Source: Lates calcarifer
Taxonomy: Eukaryota; Chordata; Actinopteri; Centropomidae
Direction: 5' to 3'
DNA: 64,000 bases
Assembly: GCF_001640805.2 (NCBI RefSeq)
Contig: NC_066848.1
Span: forward strand, 7,269,526-7,333,525
Shown: in pieces, positions 1 through 15,129 of the stretch
Numbering within the stretch: the stretch's first letter is position 1
Layout: each line of letters opens with the position of its first letter
The notes under the pieces: generated by a model
Told to the model about the DNA's origin: nothing
Database searches by the model: none
What the model saw: the letters and a program-made list of their open reading frames with translations, nothing else
Program-made: the position numbers and the translations under genes

Positions 1-3000
1 ATGCCTTACTATACTATGATATTTTTAGTTTTTTGACCCTTACTATACTATGACATTTTGGTGGTTTTTGGCTCCTTACTATACTATGACCGACATTTTT
101 TTTTTTTGACCCTTACTATACTATGACATTTTTTGGTGGTTTTTGGCTCCTTACTATACTTGACATTTTTGAGCCTTACTATACTATGATATTTTTAGAC
201 CATTTTTGACCCCTTACTATACTATGACATTTTTTGGTGGTTTTTGGCTCCTTACTATACTATGACATTTTCTGACCATTTTTGACCCCTTACTATACTA
301 TGACATTTTTGAACTTTTTACTATACTGTGACATTTTTTGACCATTTTTCATTTACTATACTATGATATTTTTAGACCATTTTTGACCCCTTACTATACT
401 ATGACATTTTTTGGTGGTTTTTGGCCCTTACTATACTATGACATTTTTTGGTGGTTTTTTGGCTCCTTACTATACTATGACATTTTCTGACCATTTTTGA
501 CCCCTTACTATACTATGACATTTTTTGGTGGTTTTTGGCTCCTTACTATACTATGACATTTTTTGACCATTTTTCATGCCTTACTATACTATGATATTTT
601 TAGACCATTTTTGACCCCTTACTATACTATGACATTTTTTGGTGTTTTTGGCTCCTTACTATACTATGACATTTTTGACCATTTTTGACCCCTTACTATA
701 CTATGACATTTTCCTTACTATACTGTGACATTTTTTGACCATTTTTCATGCCTTACTATACTATGATATTTTTAGACCATTTTTGACCCCTTACTATACT
801 ATGACATTTTTTGGTGTTTTTTCCTTACTATACTGTGACATTTTTGACCATTTTTGACCCTTACTATACTATGATATTTTGACCATTTTTGACCCCTTAC
901 TATACTATGACATTTTTTGGTGGTTTTTTCTTACTATACTATGACATTTTTTGGTGGTTTTTTGGCTCCTTACTATACTATGACATTTTTGACCATTTTT
1001 GACCCCTTACTATACTATGACATTTTTTGGTGGTTTTTGGCTCCTTACTATACTGTGACATTTTTGACCATTTTTCATGCCTTACTATACTATGATATTT
1101 TTAGACCATTTTTGACCCCTTACTATACTGACATTTTTTTTGACCCCTTACTATACTATGACATTTTTTGGTGGTTTTTGCTCCTTACTATACTATGACA
1201 TTTTTGACCATTTTTTACTATACTATGACATTTTTGGTGGTTTTTGGCTTTACTATACTGTGACATTTTTACCATTTTTCATGCCTTACTATACTATGAT
1301 ATTTTTAGACCATTTTTGATTACTATACTATGACATTTTTGATTTTTGACCCTTACTATACTATGACATTTTTTGGTGGTTTTTTGACCCTTACTATACT
1401 ATGACATTTTTTGGTGGTTTTTGACCCTTTACTATACTATGACATTTTTTGGTGGTTTTTTTTACTATACTATGACATTTTTTGACTATACTTGACATTT
1501 TTTGACCATTTTTCATGCCTTACTATACTATGATATTTTTAGACCATTTTTGACCCCTTACTATACTATGACATTTTTTGGTGGTTTTTCCTTACTATAC
1601 TATGACATTTTTTGACCATTTTTGACCCTTACTATACTATGACATTTTTTGGTGGTTTTTGCACCATTTTTTGACCATTTTTCATGCCTTACTATACTAT
1701 GATATTTTTAGATTTTTTTGACCCCTTACTATACTATGACATTTTTTGGTGGTTTTTGCTCCTTACCACCATTTTTCATGCCTTACTATACTATGAATTT
1801 TTTGACCATTTTTGACATTTTTTGGTGGTTTTTGGCTCCTTACTATACTATGACATTTTTTGGTGTTTTTGACCCCCTTACTATACTATGACATTTTTTT
1901 GACTATACTGTGACATTTTTGACATTTTTGCCTTATATACTATGATATTTTTAGACCATTTTTGACCTTACTATACTTGACATTTTGACTATACTATGAC
2001 ATTTTTTGGTGGTTTTTGGCTCCTTACTATACTATGACATTTTGACCATTTTTGACCCCTTACTATACTATGACATTTTTTGGTGGTTTTTGGCTCCTTA
2101 CTATACTGTGACATTTTTTGACCATTTTTCATGCCTTACTATACTATGATATTTTTAGACCATTTTTTGACCCCTTACTATACTATGACATTTTTATTTT
2201 TTTACTATACTATGGACCATTTTTGACCCCTTACTATACTATGACATTTTTTGGTGGTTTTTGACTTACTATACTATGACATTTTTTGGTGGTTTTTGAC
2301 TATTTTTTGACTTACTACTATGACATTTTTTGGTGGTTTTTGGCTCCTTACTATACTGTGACATTTTTTGACCATTTTTCATGCCTTACTATACTATGAC
2401 ATTTTTTGACATTTTGACCCCTTACTATACTATGACATTTTTTGGTGGTTTTTGGCTCCTTACTATACTTGACATTTTTTGACCATTTTTTGCCTTACTA
2501 TACTATGATATTTTTACCATTTTTGATTACTATACTTTTTTTTTACTATACTATGACATTTTTGACCCCTTACTATACTATGACATTTTTTGGTGGTTTT
2601 TGACTATACTATTTTTGACCATTTTTTGCCTTACTATACTATTTTTTTGACATTTTTTTACTATACTATGACATTTTTTTGGTGGTTTTTCTCCTTACTA
2701 TACTATGAATTTTTTGACACTATACTATGACATTTTTTGGTGGTTTTTGACCCTTACTATACTATGACATTTTTTGGTGGTTTTTGACCCTTACTATACT
2801 ATGACATTTTTGACCATTTTTGACCTTACTATACTATGACATTTTTGGTGGTTTTTGGCCCCTTACTATACTGTGACATTTTTTGACATTTTTCATGCCT
2901 TACTATACTATGATATTTTTTGACCATTTTTGACCCCTTACTATACTATGACATTTTTTGGTGGTTTTTTGGCTCCTTACTATACTATGACATTTGACCA

Positions 3001-5335
3001 TTTTTGACCCCTTACTATACTATGACATTTTTTGGTGGTTTTTGGCTCCTTACTATACTGTGACATTTTTTGACCATTTTTCATGCCTTACTATACTATG
3101 ATATTTTTAGACCATTTTTGACCCTTACTATACTATGACATTTTTGACCATTTTTGACCCTTACTATACTATGACATTTTTGGTGGTTTTTGACCCCTTA
3201 CTATACTATGACATTTTTGGTGGTTTTTGGCTCCTTACTATACTTGACATTTTTTGACCATTTTTATGCCTTACTATACTATGATATTTTTAGACCATTT
3301 TTGACCTTACTATACTATGACATTTTTTGGTGGTTTTTGGCTCCTTACTATACTATGACATTTTTCCCTTACTATACTTGACATTCCATTTTTCATGCCT
3401 TACTATACTATGATATTTTTAGACCATTTTTTGACCCCTTACTATACTATGACATTTTTTGGTGGTTTTTGGCTCCTTACTATACTGTGACATTTTCTGA
3501 CCATTTTTTACTATACTATGACATTTTTTGGTGGTTTTTGACCCCATTTTTTCCTTACTATACTATGACATTTTTTGGTGGTTTTTGACTCCTTACTTAT
3601 ACTGTGACATTTTTGACCATTTTTGCATTGCCTTGTATGACATTCTTACTATGACTATTTATTATACCATTTTTTGGACTCCTTACTATACTATGACATT
3701 TTCTGACCATTTTTTCATGCTTACTATACTATGACATTTTTTTGGTGGTTTTTGGCTCCTTACTATACTATGACATTTTCTGACCATTTTGACCCCCTTA
3801 CTGTACTATGACATTTTTTTGGTGGTTTTTGGCTCCTTATTAAACTATGATATTTTTAGACCATTTTTGACCCTTACTATACTATGACATATTCTGACCA
3901 TATTTCGTGCCTTATTATACTATGACATTTTTTGGTGGTTTTTGACCCCTTACTATACTATGACATTTTTTGGTGGTTTTGACTCCTTACTGTACTATGA
4001 CATTTTTTGGTGGTTTTTGACCCTTACTATACTATGACATTTTCTGACCATTTTTGACCCTTACTATACTATGACATTTTTTGGTGGTTTTTGGCTCCTT
4101 ACTATACTGTGACATTTTTTTGACCATTTTTCATGCCTTACTATACTATGATATTTTTAGACCATTTTTGACCCCTTACTATACTATGACATTTTCTGAC
4201 CATTTTTCATGCCTTACTATGCTATGACATTTTTTGGTGGTTTTTGGCTCCTTACTATACTATGACATTTTTTGGTGGTTTTTGGCTCCTTATTATACTA
4301 TGACATTTCTTGGTGGTTTTTGACCCCTTACTATACTATGACATTTTCTGACCATTTTTGACCCCTTACTATACTATGACATTTTTTGGTGGTTTTTGGC
4401 TCCTTACTATACTGTGACATTTTTTGACCATTTTTCATGCCTTACTATACTATGATATTTTTAGACCATTTTTGACCCCTTACTATACTATGACATTTTT
4501 TGGTGGTTTTTGGCTCCTTACTATACTGTGACATTTTCTGACCATTTTTGACCCCTTACTATACTATGACATTTTTTGGTGGTTTTTGGCTCCTTACTAT
4601 ACTGTGACATTTTTTGACCATTTTTCATGCCTTACTATACTATGATATTTTTAGACCATTTTTGACCCCTTACTATACTATGACATTTTTTGGTGGTTTT
4701 TGGCTCCTTACTATACTATGACATTTTCTGACCATTTTTGACCCCTTACTATACTATGACATTTTTTGGTGGTTTTTGACTCCTTACTATACTGTGACAT
4801 TTTTTGACCATTTTTCATGCCTTACTATACTATGATATTTTTAGACCATTTTTGACCCCTTACTATACTATGACATTTTCTGACCATTTTTGACCCCTTA
4901 CTATACTATGACATTTTTTGGTGGTTTTTGACTCCTTACTATACTGTGACATTTTTTGACCATTTTTCATGCCTTACTATACTATGATATTTTTAGACCA
5001 TTTTTGACCCCTTACTATACTATGACATTTTCTGACCATTTTTCATGCCTTACTATACTATGACATTTTTTGGTGGTTTTTGGCTCCTTACTATACTATG
5101 ACATTTTCTGACCATTTTGACCCCCTTACTGTACTATGACATTTTTTGGTGGTTTTTGGCTCCTTATTAAACTATGATATTTTTAGACCATTTTTGACCC
5201 CTTACTATACTATGACATATTCTGACCATATTTCGTGCCTTATTATACTTTAGACATTTTTTGGTGGTTGTTGACCCCTTACTATACCATGACATTTTTT
5301 GACCATTTTTGACCCCTTACTATTTTCATGCCTTA
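1..5335. repeat. 38-bp satellite array with higher-order structure
   Basis: This is a tandem array of A/T-rich monomers of about 38 bp. Each opens with CCTTACTATACTATGACATT or a one-base variant. Several monomer types alternate: one ending in a GGTGGTTTTTGGCT-like tail, one with ACTGTGACA and a GACCATTTTTCATG tail, one with ATGATATTTTTAGACC, and one with ATTTTCTGACC. Near 4440, 4630 and 4820 the ATGATATTTTTAGACC type recurs every 190 bp, which is five monomers. The next interval is about 151 bp, close to four monomers. The left part (about 1200-2900) is more scrambled, with truncated units. The array starts before the window. All open frames inside it are repeat translations (YYTMTF-like) and are not genes. 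Confidence 0.97.
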
Positions 5336-5515
5336 GAAACTACTTCTAGTAATAGATTACATTGACTATTACATCTTACTTCTGATATTGCTAATTACGT
5401 TTACATTTCTTCTATTAATATATATAATACATTATCTTTATATTGCAGATTACTTCTATCATTACACTTTTCTGATATACTGAATACTGAACAGAAACAG
5501 TTTAATGTCAGTGCT
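5336..5515. other. A/T-rich spacer
   Basis: A/T-rich sequence between the satellite and the minisatellite. It shows no frame, no monomer periodicity and no other feature I can name. Confidence 0.6.
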
Positions 5516-5579
5516 TTGTGTTGGACAGTTGATGTAAAGCGGTTTGTGAATTACCTGGAGGCCTCTGTCCTGGTCTCAA

Positions 5580-6000
5580 AGAACTTCTTCATTGTGCGAA
5601 GACTCTCTGTGATCGTGGACTATGTCTCTGTGATCGCGGACAATGTCTCTGAGATTATGGACAAAGTCTCTGTGATCATGGACAATGTCTGTGTGATCGT
5701 GGACGATGTCTCTGAGATCATAGACGCTGTCTCTGTGATCATCAACAATGTCTCCATGATCGCGGGCAGTGCCGTCAAATCGGTGACCCCCGTCTCCGCC
5801 GATTCTATCGCAAGGTCTCTACGAAGCATGGGACAATGTCTCTGATCATGGACAACGTCTCTCTCATCTTTGACAAGGTCGCTCCGATCATGGACAATGC
5901 CTCTGATCATGGACGATGTCTCCCTCATCCTCAACAATGTCTCTCCAATCATGGACGAAGTCTCTGCGATCGTGGATGATGTCGTGGATGAAGTGGTGTC
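5580..6000. repeat. 21-bp minisatellite, coding-like heptads
   Basis: Imperfect tandem units of 21 bp, of the form TCTCTGTGATCATGGACAATG, are regular from about 5602 to 5770. They become degenerate, with 18-21 bp spacing, to about 6000. Because the unit is a multiple of three, both strands are open. The plus frame (5516-5845) reads as seven-residue units like VSVIMDN, and the minus frame (5952-5620) as TETLSMI-like units. There is no splice structure or recognised protein family, so I call it a repeat. A low-complexity coding exon cannot be excluded. Confidence 0.8.
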
Positions 6001-6133
6001 ACCTGGAGGAAATCAAAGAGAAACATACAAAGGAAAATGATCAATACACTACTAGCTATTCCTCATCAGCAGTTTAACCATGAAAACACAGACAAATATT
6101 CAACATTACAGCTGAAACAGAACATTCAACAAA

Positions 6134-6240
6134 ATTTTTATGCCTAACTATTCTATGAATTTTTTTTTTTTGACATTTTAGACCACATATCATACAGTGA
6201 CATTTTTGATGTCTTACTATATAATGGATCATTTTTCCTT
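6134..6240. repeat. Degenerate outlying satellite monomers
   Basis: Two or three decayed copies of the 38-bp monomer, recognisable by CCTAACTATTCTATGA, GACATTTTAGACCA and TCTTACTATA. They lie about 800 bp beyond the end of the main array, which suggests the array was once larger or was interrupted by later insertions. Confidence 0.6.
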
Positions 6241-6344
6241 CTATTTTGTATTACTATTACTTCTGCATTGCTTTTATATTACAGTCTAGTTTTACTGTTA
6301 CCTCTAGTATTAGATTATTTTTATTATATATCACTTTTGTTATT

Positions 6345-6890
6345 AGGTCATGAAAGCACGAAAGTGTGCAAAGGCCCTATAGGAATTGCGCTGATTCTTA
6401 TTATCGTTTGAAATGAATCACCTTTTTGGAGGGCAAACAATTGCTCAAAAAGTCACGAAACTTTGCACGTGCATCAGACCTTGTGAAAAATTTATTTTGA
6501 AGGTGTCCTGCATCGGTGGTGCAAAATGGCTCTATATCTTCCCCTGGAAACATTCAAAAGTGATCCCCCTTTGGGCTTAGTTTGTCATAGGTGGATGAAA
6601 ATTCGGACCACATATATAACATGCCCAGATGTACAAAATGTCTTCTGAGGTCATGGTCTCAAACCAACAGGAAGTCAGCCATTTTTACTTTAATACACAA
6701 ATCTTGCTCATTTTTTGTATTTGAACGAACTCCTTCTAGAGATTTAATCATATCGACTTCAAACTCAGTGAGTATACTGTTGACGCCTTTGTGATAAAAA
6801 GTTATCAAAAGCTAGAGTTTTCGTCAAAGGCCGTGGCGACACCTCAAATTTGCTGTTGCTAACGTGGATACGCAGGTGTAAAGCAGCTAG
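6345..6890. repeat. Interspersed fish repeat (unclassified)
   Basis: A block beginning near GGTCATGAAAGCACGAAAG. It contains phrases such as TTTGCACGTGCATCAGACC and CTCCTTCTAGAGATTTAATC that I associate with a dispersed fish repeat family. It has no long frame. The 67-residue frame at 6591 has no recognisable domain. The classification is from memory only. Confidence 0.5.
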
Positions 6891-6959
6891 GTACAGACGT
6901 AATATAACACAAAATGACCATAAACAACGACGACAACGACGTTAGACTGCTAATAACTG

Positions 6960-7347
6960 AGTTAAAATGATATGGATGGAACACAACATAACAAAGAGAA
7001 AATGTGGAAAAAGTGGGCAGGCAGACCAAAAGTGCCACAGCTGATGCCATCCAGGAAGTGCAGAGATACCTGTCAGAGGGCAATATTGCCCTCGGTTGTC
7101 CCAGGACCCTATGAGATACTGGGACAACCAAAAGACAATCTATCCAAACCTCTTCCGGCTTTCCTTACAATTTCTCTGCATTCCAGCCTCATCTGTGCCG
7201 TGTGAGCGGGTGTTTTCTACAGCTGGAGAAGTTGTATCAAAAAAGCGTTCACTTAGATTTTCACGTTATGATACATGTTCACATTATTTATTGACTGTAT
7301 CTAAAAATATCAAAGATATTTTAAATTTAAATGAAGATATGAAATAA
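6960..7347 (+). pseudogene. hAT transposase C-terminal remnant
   Basis: Remnant of a hAT-superfamily DNA transposon. The frame 7096-7347 carries the family's C-terminal dimerisation signature: a YWDNQK-type start, LFRLSLQFLCIPASS, then PCERVFSTAGEVVSKKRS, followed by a stop. The preceding 100 bp encode the matching upstream segment (ADAIQEVQRYLSEG-like) in a different frame, so at least one frameshift separates them. The rest of the transposase (zinc finger, catalytic RNase H-like core) is not visible upstream. The segment is a truncated, non-functional fossil. The sequence near 7530-7541 (ACCCATCACTAG) resembles a hAT-type terminal repeat and may mark the end of the element. Confidence 0.85.
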
Positions 7348-8116
7348 TACAATATAAAATACAATGATTAAATTATATTATTGTATATACTAGGTCGTCA
7401 AATCAGTGTCAGTTGAGTCTGTCAACTAGGTTGCCTGTAGGGATTTTTAAGGTCCAGCAGGTGTCAGTATTCAGTGACACAGTATCAATACAGTTTGGCA
7501 ATGTGTCGAAACGCTTCATGACGCCTCATCTACCCATCACTAGTGTTTATCTGTTTCCACTGAAGGGTCTGTAGCGAGAGCAGCCTGAGAAGTTACACAG
7601 ATACACACCCACAGAGGGAGAGAGTGCGGAGGGATACATAGGTGAGTTATAGTATAGTATAGTTATCGGTCTCTGATTTGTAGCTAACACTGTACTGAAT
7701 TTCTTGTATGAGTTAAAAAGTGGCACATGGAGGTGAACTGCAACCATGTTCACCTAATGTTATAAATATACTTCCGTCCATGTCCTCGTTGCAGTTCTGA
7801 AAACCAGTCTATAGCTTTATTTGTAAAATGTACACAGGAAAAAAAGTTGCCTACAAAATGTAGACAAACACTTGACAGTGAAAATGAAAAGGCAAAGTCA
7901 GCACAATTCATCAAGACTGATTCCCCCATTACACACCGACTATAACACAGTTATCAAATGGCATTCACATACAACCCCACTGCACTCCTGCACCCTGATT
8001 TTGATACGGAGCCTCAGCAGGCAGGGTTTCGCTGTGGTAAGACACTCTTGTGCACTCAATCACTCAGTGCCAAATCCTAATTTAAACAGGTTGCATGTTC
8101 CACTACCATCAGGATT
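7348..8116. other. Spacer between hAT relic and echs1
   Basis: Non-coding sequence with no exon or RNA gene I can support. The first 190 bp probably belong to the decayed hAT element. The remainder runs to the echs1 polyadenylation site. Short frames here (for example 7872-8159) show no domain. Confidence 0.5.
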
Positions 8117-8131
8117 TTTATTTTTTTTATT
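8117..8131 (-). terminator. echs1 polyadenylation signals
   Basis: Two AATAAA hexamers on the minus strand (plus-strand TTTATT at 8117-8122 and 8126-8131) lie about 100 bp past the echs1 stop. They imply a very short 3' untranslated region. Confidence 0.6.
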
Positions 8132-8221
8132 TTTGCATCATCCAATGTATTGCGGATAAGGAAATGACGCGCTGATATCATGGACTTTGTGTTCTTGGCT
8201 GAGATCTTGGTCTGCTCTTTT

Positions 8222-11664
<3,443 letters not shown>

Positions 11665-13233
11665 GACAGCGACGACAGCAGGCTGTTGTCAATGAAATTG
11701 CTCCAGGATCTCTGGTTGCTCCTTCCTCCTGCGCCTTCTTCTTTGTTGGTGTTTCTCATAAGGTGACGTGTTACCGCCATCTGGTGTCTGCGACGGGTAC
11801 TGTAGAGTCCTGCAAATTGGCACAAGCACAAGAAAATATAAAAGCCAAAGCTCTGCCATATTCATGAGTACATTTGATGTAATTTACCCCCAAGCCTGAA
11901 GAGTTCTTACCATGGAAATGAATCCAATTTATAGTTGTACACAGTTCATTCATTCCTATGTTGTACTATTTTTTAAAGATACATTAATGTCATTCATCCA
12001 TGTGCAAAATCTGACTGAATCTAGTGCCTGAGCTGATGTGAGCTTTCACCATATTACATGTCAACATATTACTTTGTAAGTTGCTTTCCCAGCACTTATA
12101 CAAGTATAATGTCCCTGAAAAAAATCAACTTAGGGAATAACGTCATAGCAAAATTCTGCATCAGACAAAATTCTTTCAATAAAAGTATGATAGTAGATTA
12201 CCATACACAAGGTTTATACATCAGTCAGTATATGTCCACAAACAAAATACAAAAAATATCTTACCCAAAAAGGGTTACAGCGTTTGAAAAGACTGGCCCC
12301 AGTCTGACAGCATCACAGTATTTGACTCCTCAGAGTTGGCTGCGATGAGCGCGCTGCGCGTTCTGGTAGCCACCCGCGTGAACGAGCCTACACCGTCCGT
12401 GACAATCCCCTCTCATCTCTTCTCAGTATCATCATATAAGCAAAGAAAAGAACACACGGAAATAAGGTAGGCACCAGCCATTAGGATGTACTGGTTTATC
12501 ATGCATGTGAGTGAATGTGCGAACGATGCATTTCTTTTGAAATGGTGGGATTCCTTCAGGCTATTATACGGTAGCGTACAGGCTAATTTATGACAGTACA
12601 GTCAGATAAACATTATGCATTGTCAATGCATTTGTAAAACATTTTGTTGATAAAATATCACAGATGCAATAATAAAAATATTTTGTGCATTTCTGCTTAA
12701 TGGCCCAGTTACCTGCTAGACCTCAATAAGACATTTCCACTGATGGCCTATTACCACAACATGCCATCTTTTGCCTTTTATTCATAATCATCCATGCACG
12801 GAATATTATTTCATGTGTATGAAGGCTGAAAGCCAGCAGCAGTTTTTCCTTTGGTGAGCATATTTATTTTTATACTGACCCACTTTAATGGAGAGGGGAA
12901 ATTTGCAATGCAGAAATGTGTATTTATGAAGACCATATTCCACAACAACACTGAACACTATAGGGACATCCCACATTTGTTGAACAGTAGTAGTCTATAA
13001 TCTGGGTTGCTGTTGAGGGCATAGTATGTCACACCAGTTTAGGCTTATATTCAGAATTTTAGACAGAATAGAAAAGACTGGCTTCAGCTGTTGACTGAAA
13101 TGTTCCCAAAATCAGATGAGAATTCATCACACTGGAGATACACGGATAATTTCTAGATTAAAGGTGTAGTGTAACCACCACAGGTAGGCCTAAAATGGGC
13201 ATCTTTACTCCATCATGTCTTCTTCCTGCACAG
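11665..13233. other. Divergent echs1-sprn promoter interval and sprn 5' region
   Basis: The first part is the echs1 upstream region, from 11665 up to the possible sprn first exon. A G/C- and CpG-richer patch at 12340-12410 (GATGAGCGCGCTGCGCG) fits a start site for sprn. A clean splice donor, AATAAG followed by GTAGGC, ends a possible non-coding sprn exon at 12466. The intron would then be 12467-13233. Frames in this interval (for example 12058-12348) look like chance. Confidence 0.5.
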
Positions 13234-13242
13234 ATGTTAGGA

Positions 13243-13701
13243 ATGAACCAGGTGGTTGCAACATGCTGGACTTGCCTCCTACTCTCTGCTTTCCTGTGCG
13301 AGCCTGCGCTGTGCAAGGGCGGCCGTGGAGGGTCCCGGGGCTCCTCTCGAGGATCCCCCTCTCGCAGCTCCACAGCGGGGACTTACCGGGGCGGAGGCGC
13401 CTACGGTGGGACCCGCTCTCGCTTCAGGGTGGCAGGGCGAACCTCCCCGGTGAGGGTGGCAGGTGCAGCAGCAGCGGGGGCAGCGGTGGCGTTAACGGCG
13501 GATAAATGGTACGCCTCCGCCTACCGCCGCAGCAACGCCGACAGCTCAGAGGAGGAGCTGGATTATTACAACAGGACCAATTACTTTGATGCTCAAATGT
13601 CAGGCTCAACTCAAAACGGATCTTCTCTCTCTCAGCTGGTTTCTATCATTATTGCAACGTTTTCCCCAAAATATGGACTCTTACTGGACACTATACTGTA
13701 G
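13243..13701 (+). CDS. sprn: Shadow of prion protein (Shadoo)
   Basis: A single coding exon encoding 152 residues, preceded by a splice acceptor at 13231-13233. This is why the start is placed at MNQVVATCW rather than at the upstream in-frame Met at 13195, which lies in the intron. Shadoo is a GPI-anchored, neural, PrP-related glycoprotein of uncertain function. Visible in order: a signal peptide to about residue 24 (CWTCLLLSAFLC, then CEPALC), a basic RG region (KGGRGGSRGSSRG), the PrP-like hydrophobic segment (VRVAGAAAAGAAVALTADKW), two N-glycosylation sequons (NRT and NGS), and a hydrophobic C-terminus (LVSIIIATF to LLLDTIL) fitting a GPI-attachment signal. It has no cysteines in the mature region, as in other Shadoo proteins. 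It is convergent with mtg1. Confidence 0.95.
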   Translation: MNQVVATCWTCLLLSAFLCEPALCKGGRGGSRGSSRGSPSRSSTAGTYRGGGAYGGTRSRFRVAGRTSPVRVAGAAAAGAAVALTADKWYASAYRRSNADSSEEELDYYNRTNYFDAQMSGSTQNGSSLSQLVSIIIATFSPKYGLLLDTIL

Positions 13702-14800
13702 ATGTCCTGGGTATTTTTATAAAGGATAAATTCCTGATTCGGTTCAGGACTAAGCTTCTTGTCCTGGATCTGACTATCATGTGCAGGACTGGCTGGAACC
13801 TGCACTGGGAAGACCAGTTAGAGGTGCAATGCAGTGGTGGAAGAACACCACCATCACAAAAACATCACCGTACTGTATGTTTTTACACATCTAATCTTCT
13901 ATACCAAGAGACAAATATACATTACCAGCATAGTATTCAATGTGACATTTCACATGCTCATTCGTTAAATCTACTTCAATCTGTGTGACAGAAACTGGGG
14001 CCAAAACTCGAGAATAATCAGAATTAGTTTCTTTCCCTAAATCTTGAGTATGATCAAACTGCTGGCTGCCAGTTTTAACTGTACTGCCAAACTCAACTTT
14101 ATCTTAAAAATCTTTATTTTCATAAAATACACAAAAAATAAAAAAGCAACTGACCGCCATCACTGCTCTGTGCAACTGAGGTAAATTATTTGTATATATT
14201 AGCTGACCTGGGTATAAATATAAAGCCTGGACTTGCAGCAGGCAGGTGACTAGTCATTCCATAAAGCAAAAGCACCAAGTTGACACCAGCATTATTCTGA
14301 AATTAAAACTGGTCTTTTCACTTTTAGAAAGGACAATTAGTGCATTTCTCAATTTGTGACCTCAACAAATATGAAGCTTTTTCACTCCATTCTTTTTGCA
14401 AAACTTCAAAATCTTACTCAGTGACCTGAACGATTTATGGCAGCAGTCACTGTTGTGGCCATAAAGATGATTATCCACACTGAGAGACAGCAAATGGGAA
14501 TAGTAAAGAAGCTAAATTGTATTTTCCACAGTCATCTCAAATTTCTGTGCAATTCATAGCCTTTTATAACACCTATGATGTTGCCAATTAATTCCTCAGA
14601 CCTGTGTATAAACTGTGCCATGGTTGGGAGGGACACTAGAGAACAAACTGCTACTCTCACTGTTTTCATGTCTCTGAAGGTTTTCACTGGTCTGTCCATC
14701 ATCCCAGAAGAGCTTTTTATCCGCAGTAGACACTCAGGAGCAACAGACTGTTCCATATCTATAAGTGCACTCTATTATATGCTACTACACTTATGTACAT
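13702..14800 (+). other. sprn 3' untranslated region
   Basis: About 1.1 kb of A/T-rich sequence between the sprn stop and its likely polyadenylation signal, without splice sites or other genes. A long 3' UTR in the same exon as the coding region fits the known two-exon structure of this gene. Confidence 0.6.
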
Positions 14801-14810
14801 AATAAATAAA
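14801..14810 (+). terminator. sprn polyadenylation signal
   Basis: Overlapping AATAAA hexamers at 14801-14806 and 14805-14810, followed by a GT-rich stretch. They lie about 125 bp from the opposing mtg1 signal. Confidence 0.65.
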
Positions 14811-14932
14811 GAGTTTGTTATCACTGTCTTTATGCTAATAAATATCCTGTTTACACCATATCAGATATCTGCTTCATGTATTATAAAAGCAAAGCTGAGT
14901 AAAAACGTCATACCTGAATCAAATTACATTCT

Positions 14933-14938
14933 TTTATT
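14933..14938 (-). terminator. mtg1 polyadenylation signal
   Basis: AATAAA on the minus strand, 190 bp beyond the mtg1 stop. The sprn transcript converges on it from the other side. Confidence 0.6.
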
Positions 14939-15129
14939 TACAAAGGATACAGTGCTTTGGTGACTTTTTAAGTCATCCATAGACAAAACAGTCTGCACCA
15001 TGCCCCCAAAATGTCAAAGAAATGAGGACAGAGACCTTGATGATACCTGTGGTTAAATATAATTCCTTCCAGGACAAACTGGCAAAATCCAGCAACAGTC
15101 TCTGGTCATCTTGATTAAAATGACTCAGT

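Noticed and set aside
917..3734. Open frames of 63-93 residues rich in YYTMTF
   Set aside because: They are translations of the 38-bp satellite. The period is not a multiple of three, so all frames are interrupted and rotate.
1..5335. Possible CRISPR array because of regular short repeats
   Set aside because: There are no unique spacers between repeats, the monomers abut directly, and the context is a vertebrate genome.
13195..13242. Upstream in-frame Met for sprn (MGIFTPSC)
   Set aside because: It lies before a clear splice acceptor, and the known Shadoo signal peptide starts at MNQ-type sequence.
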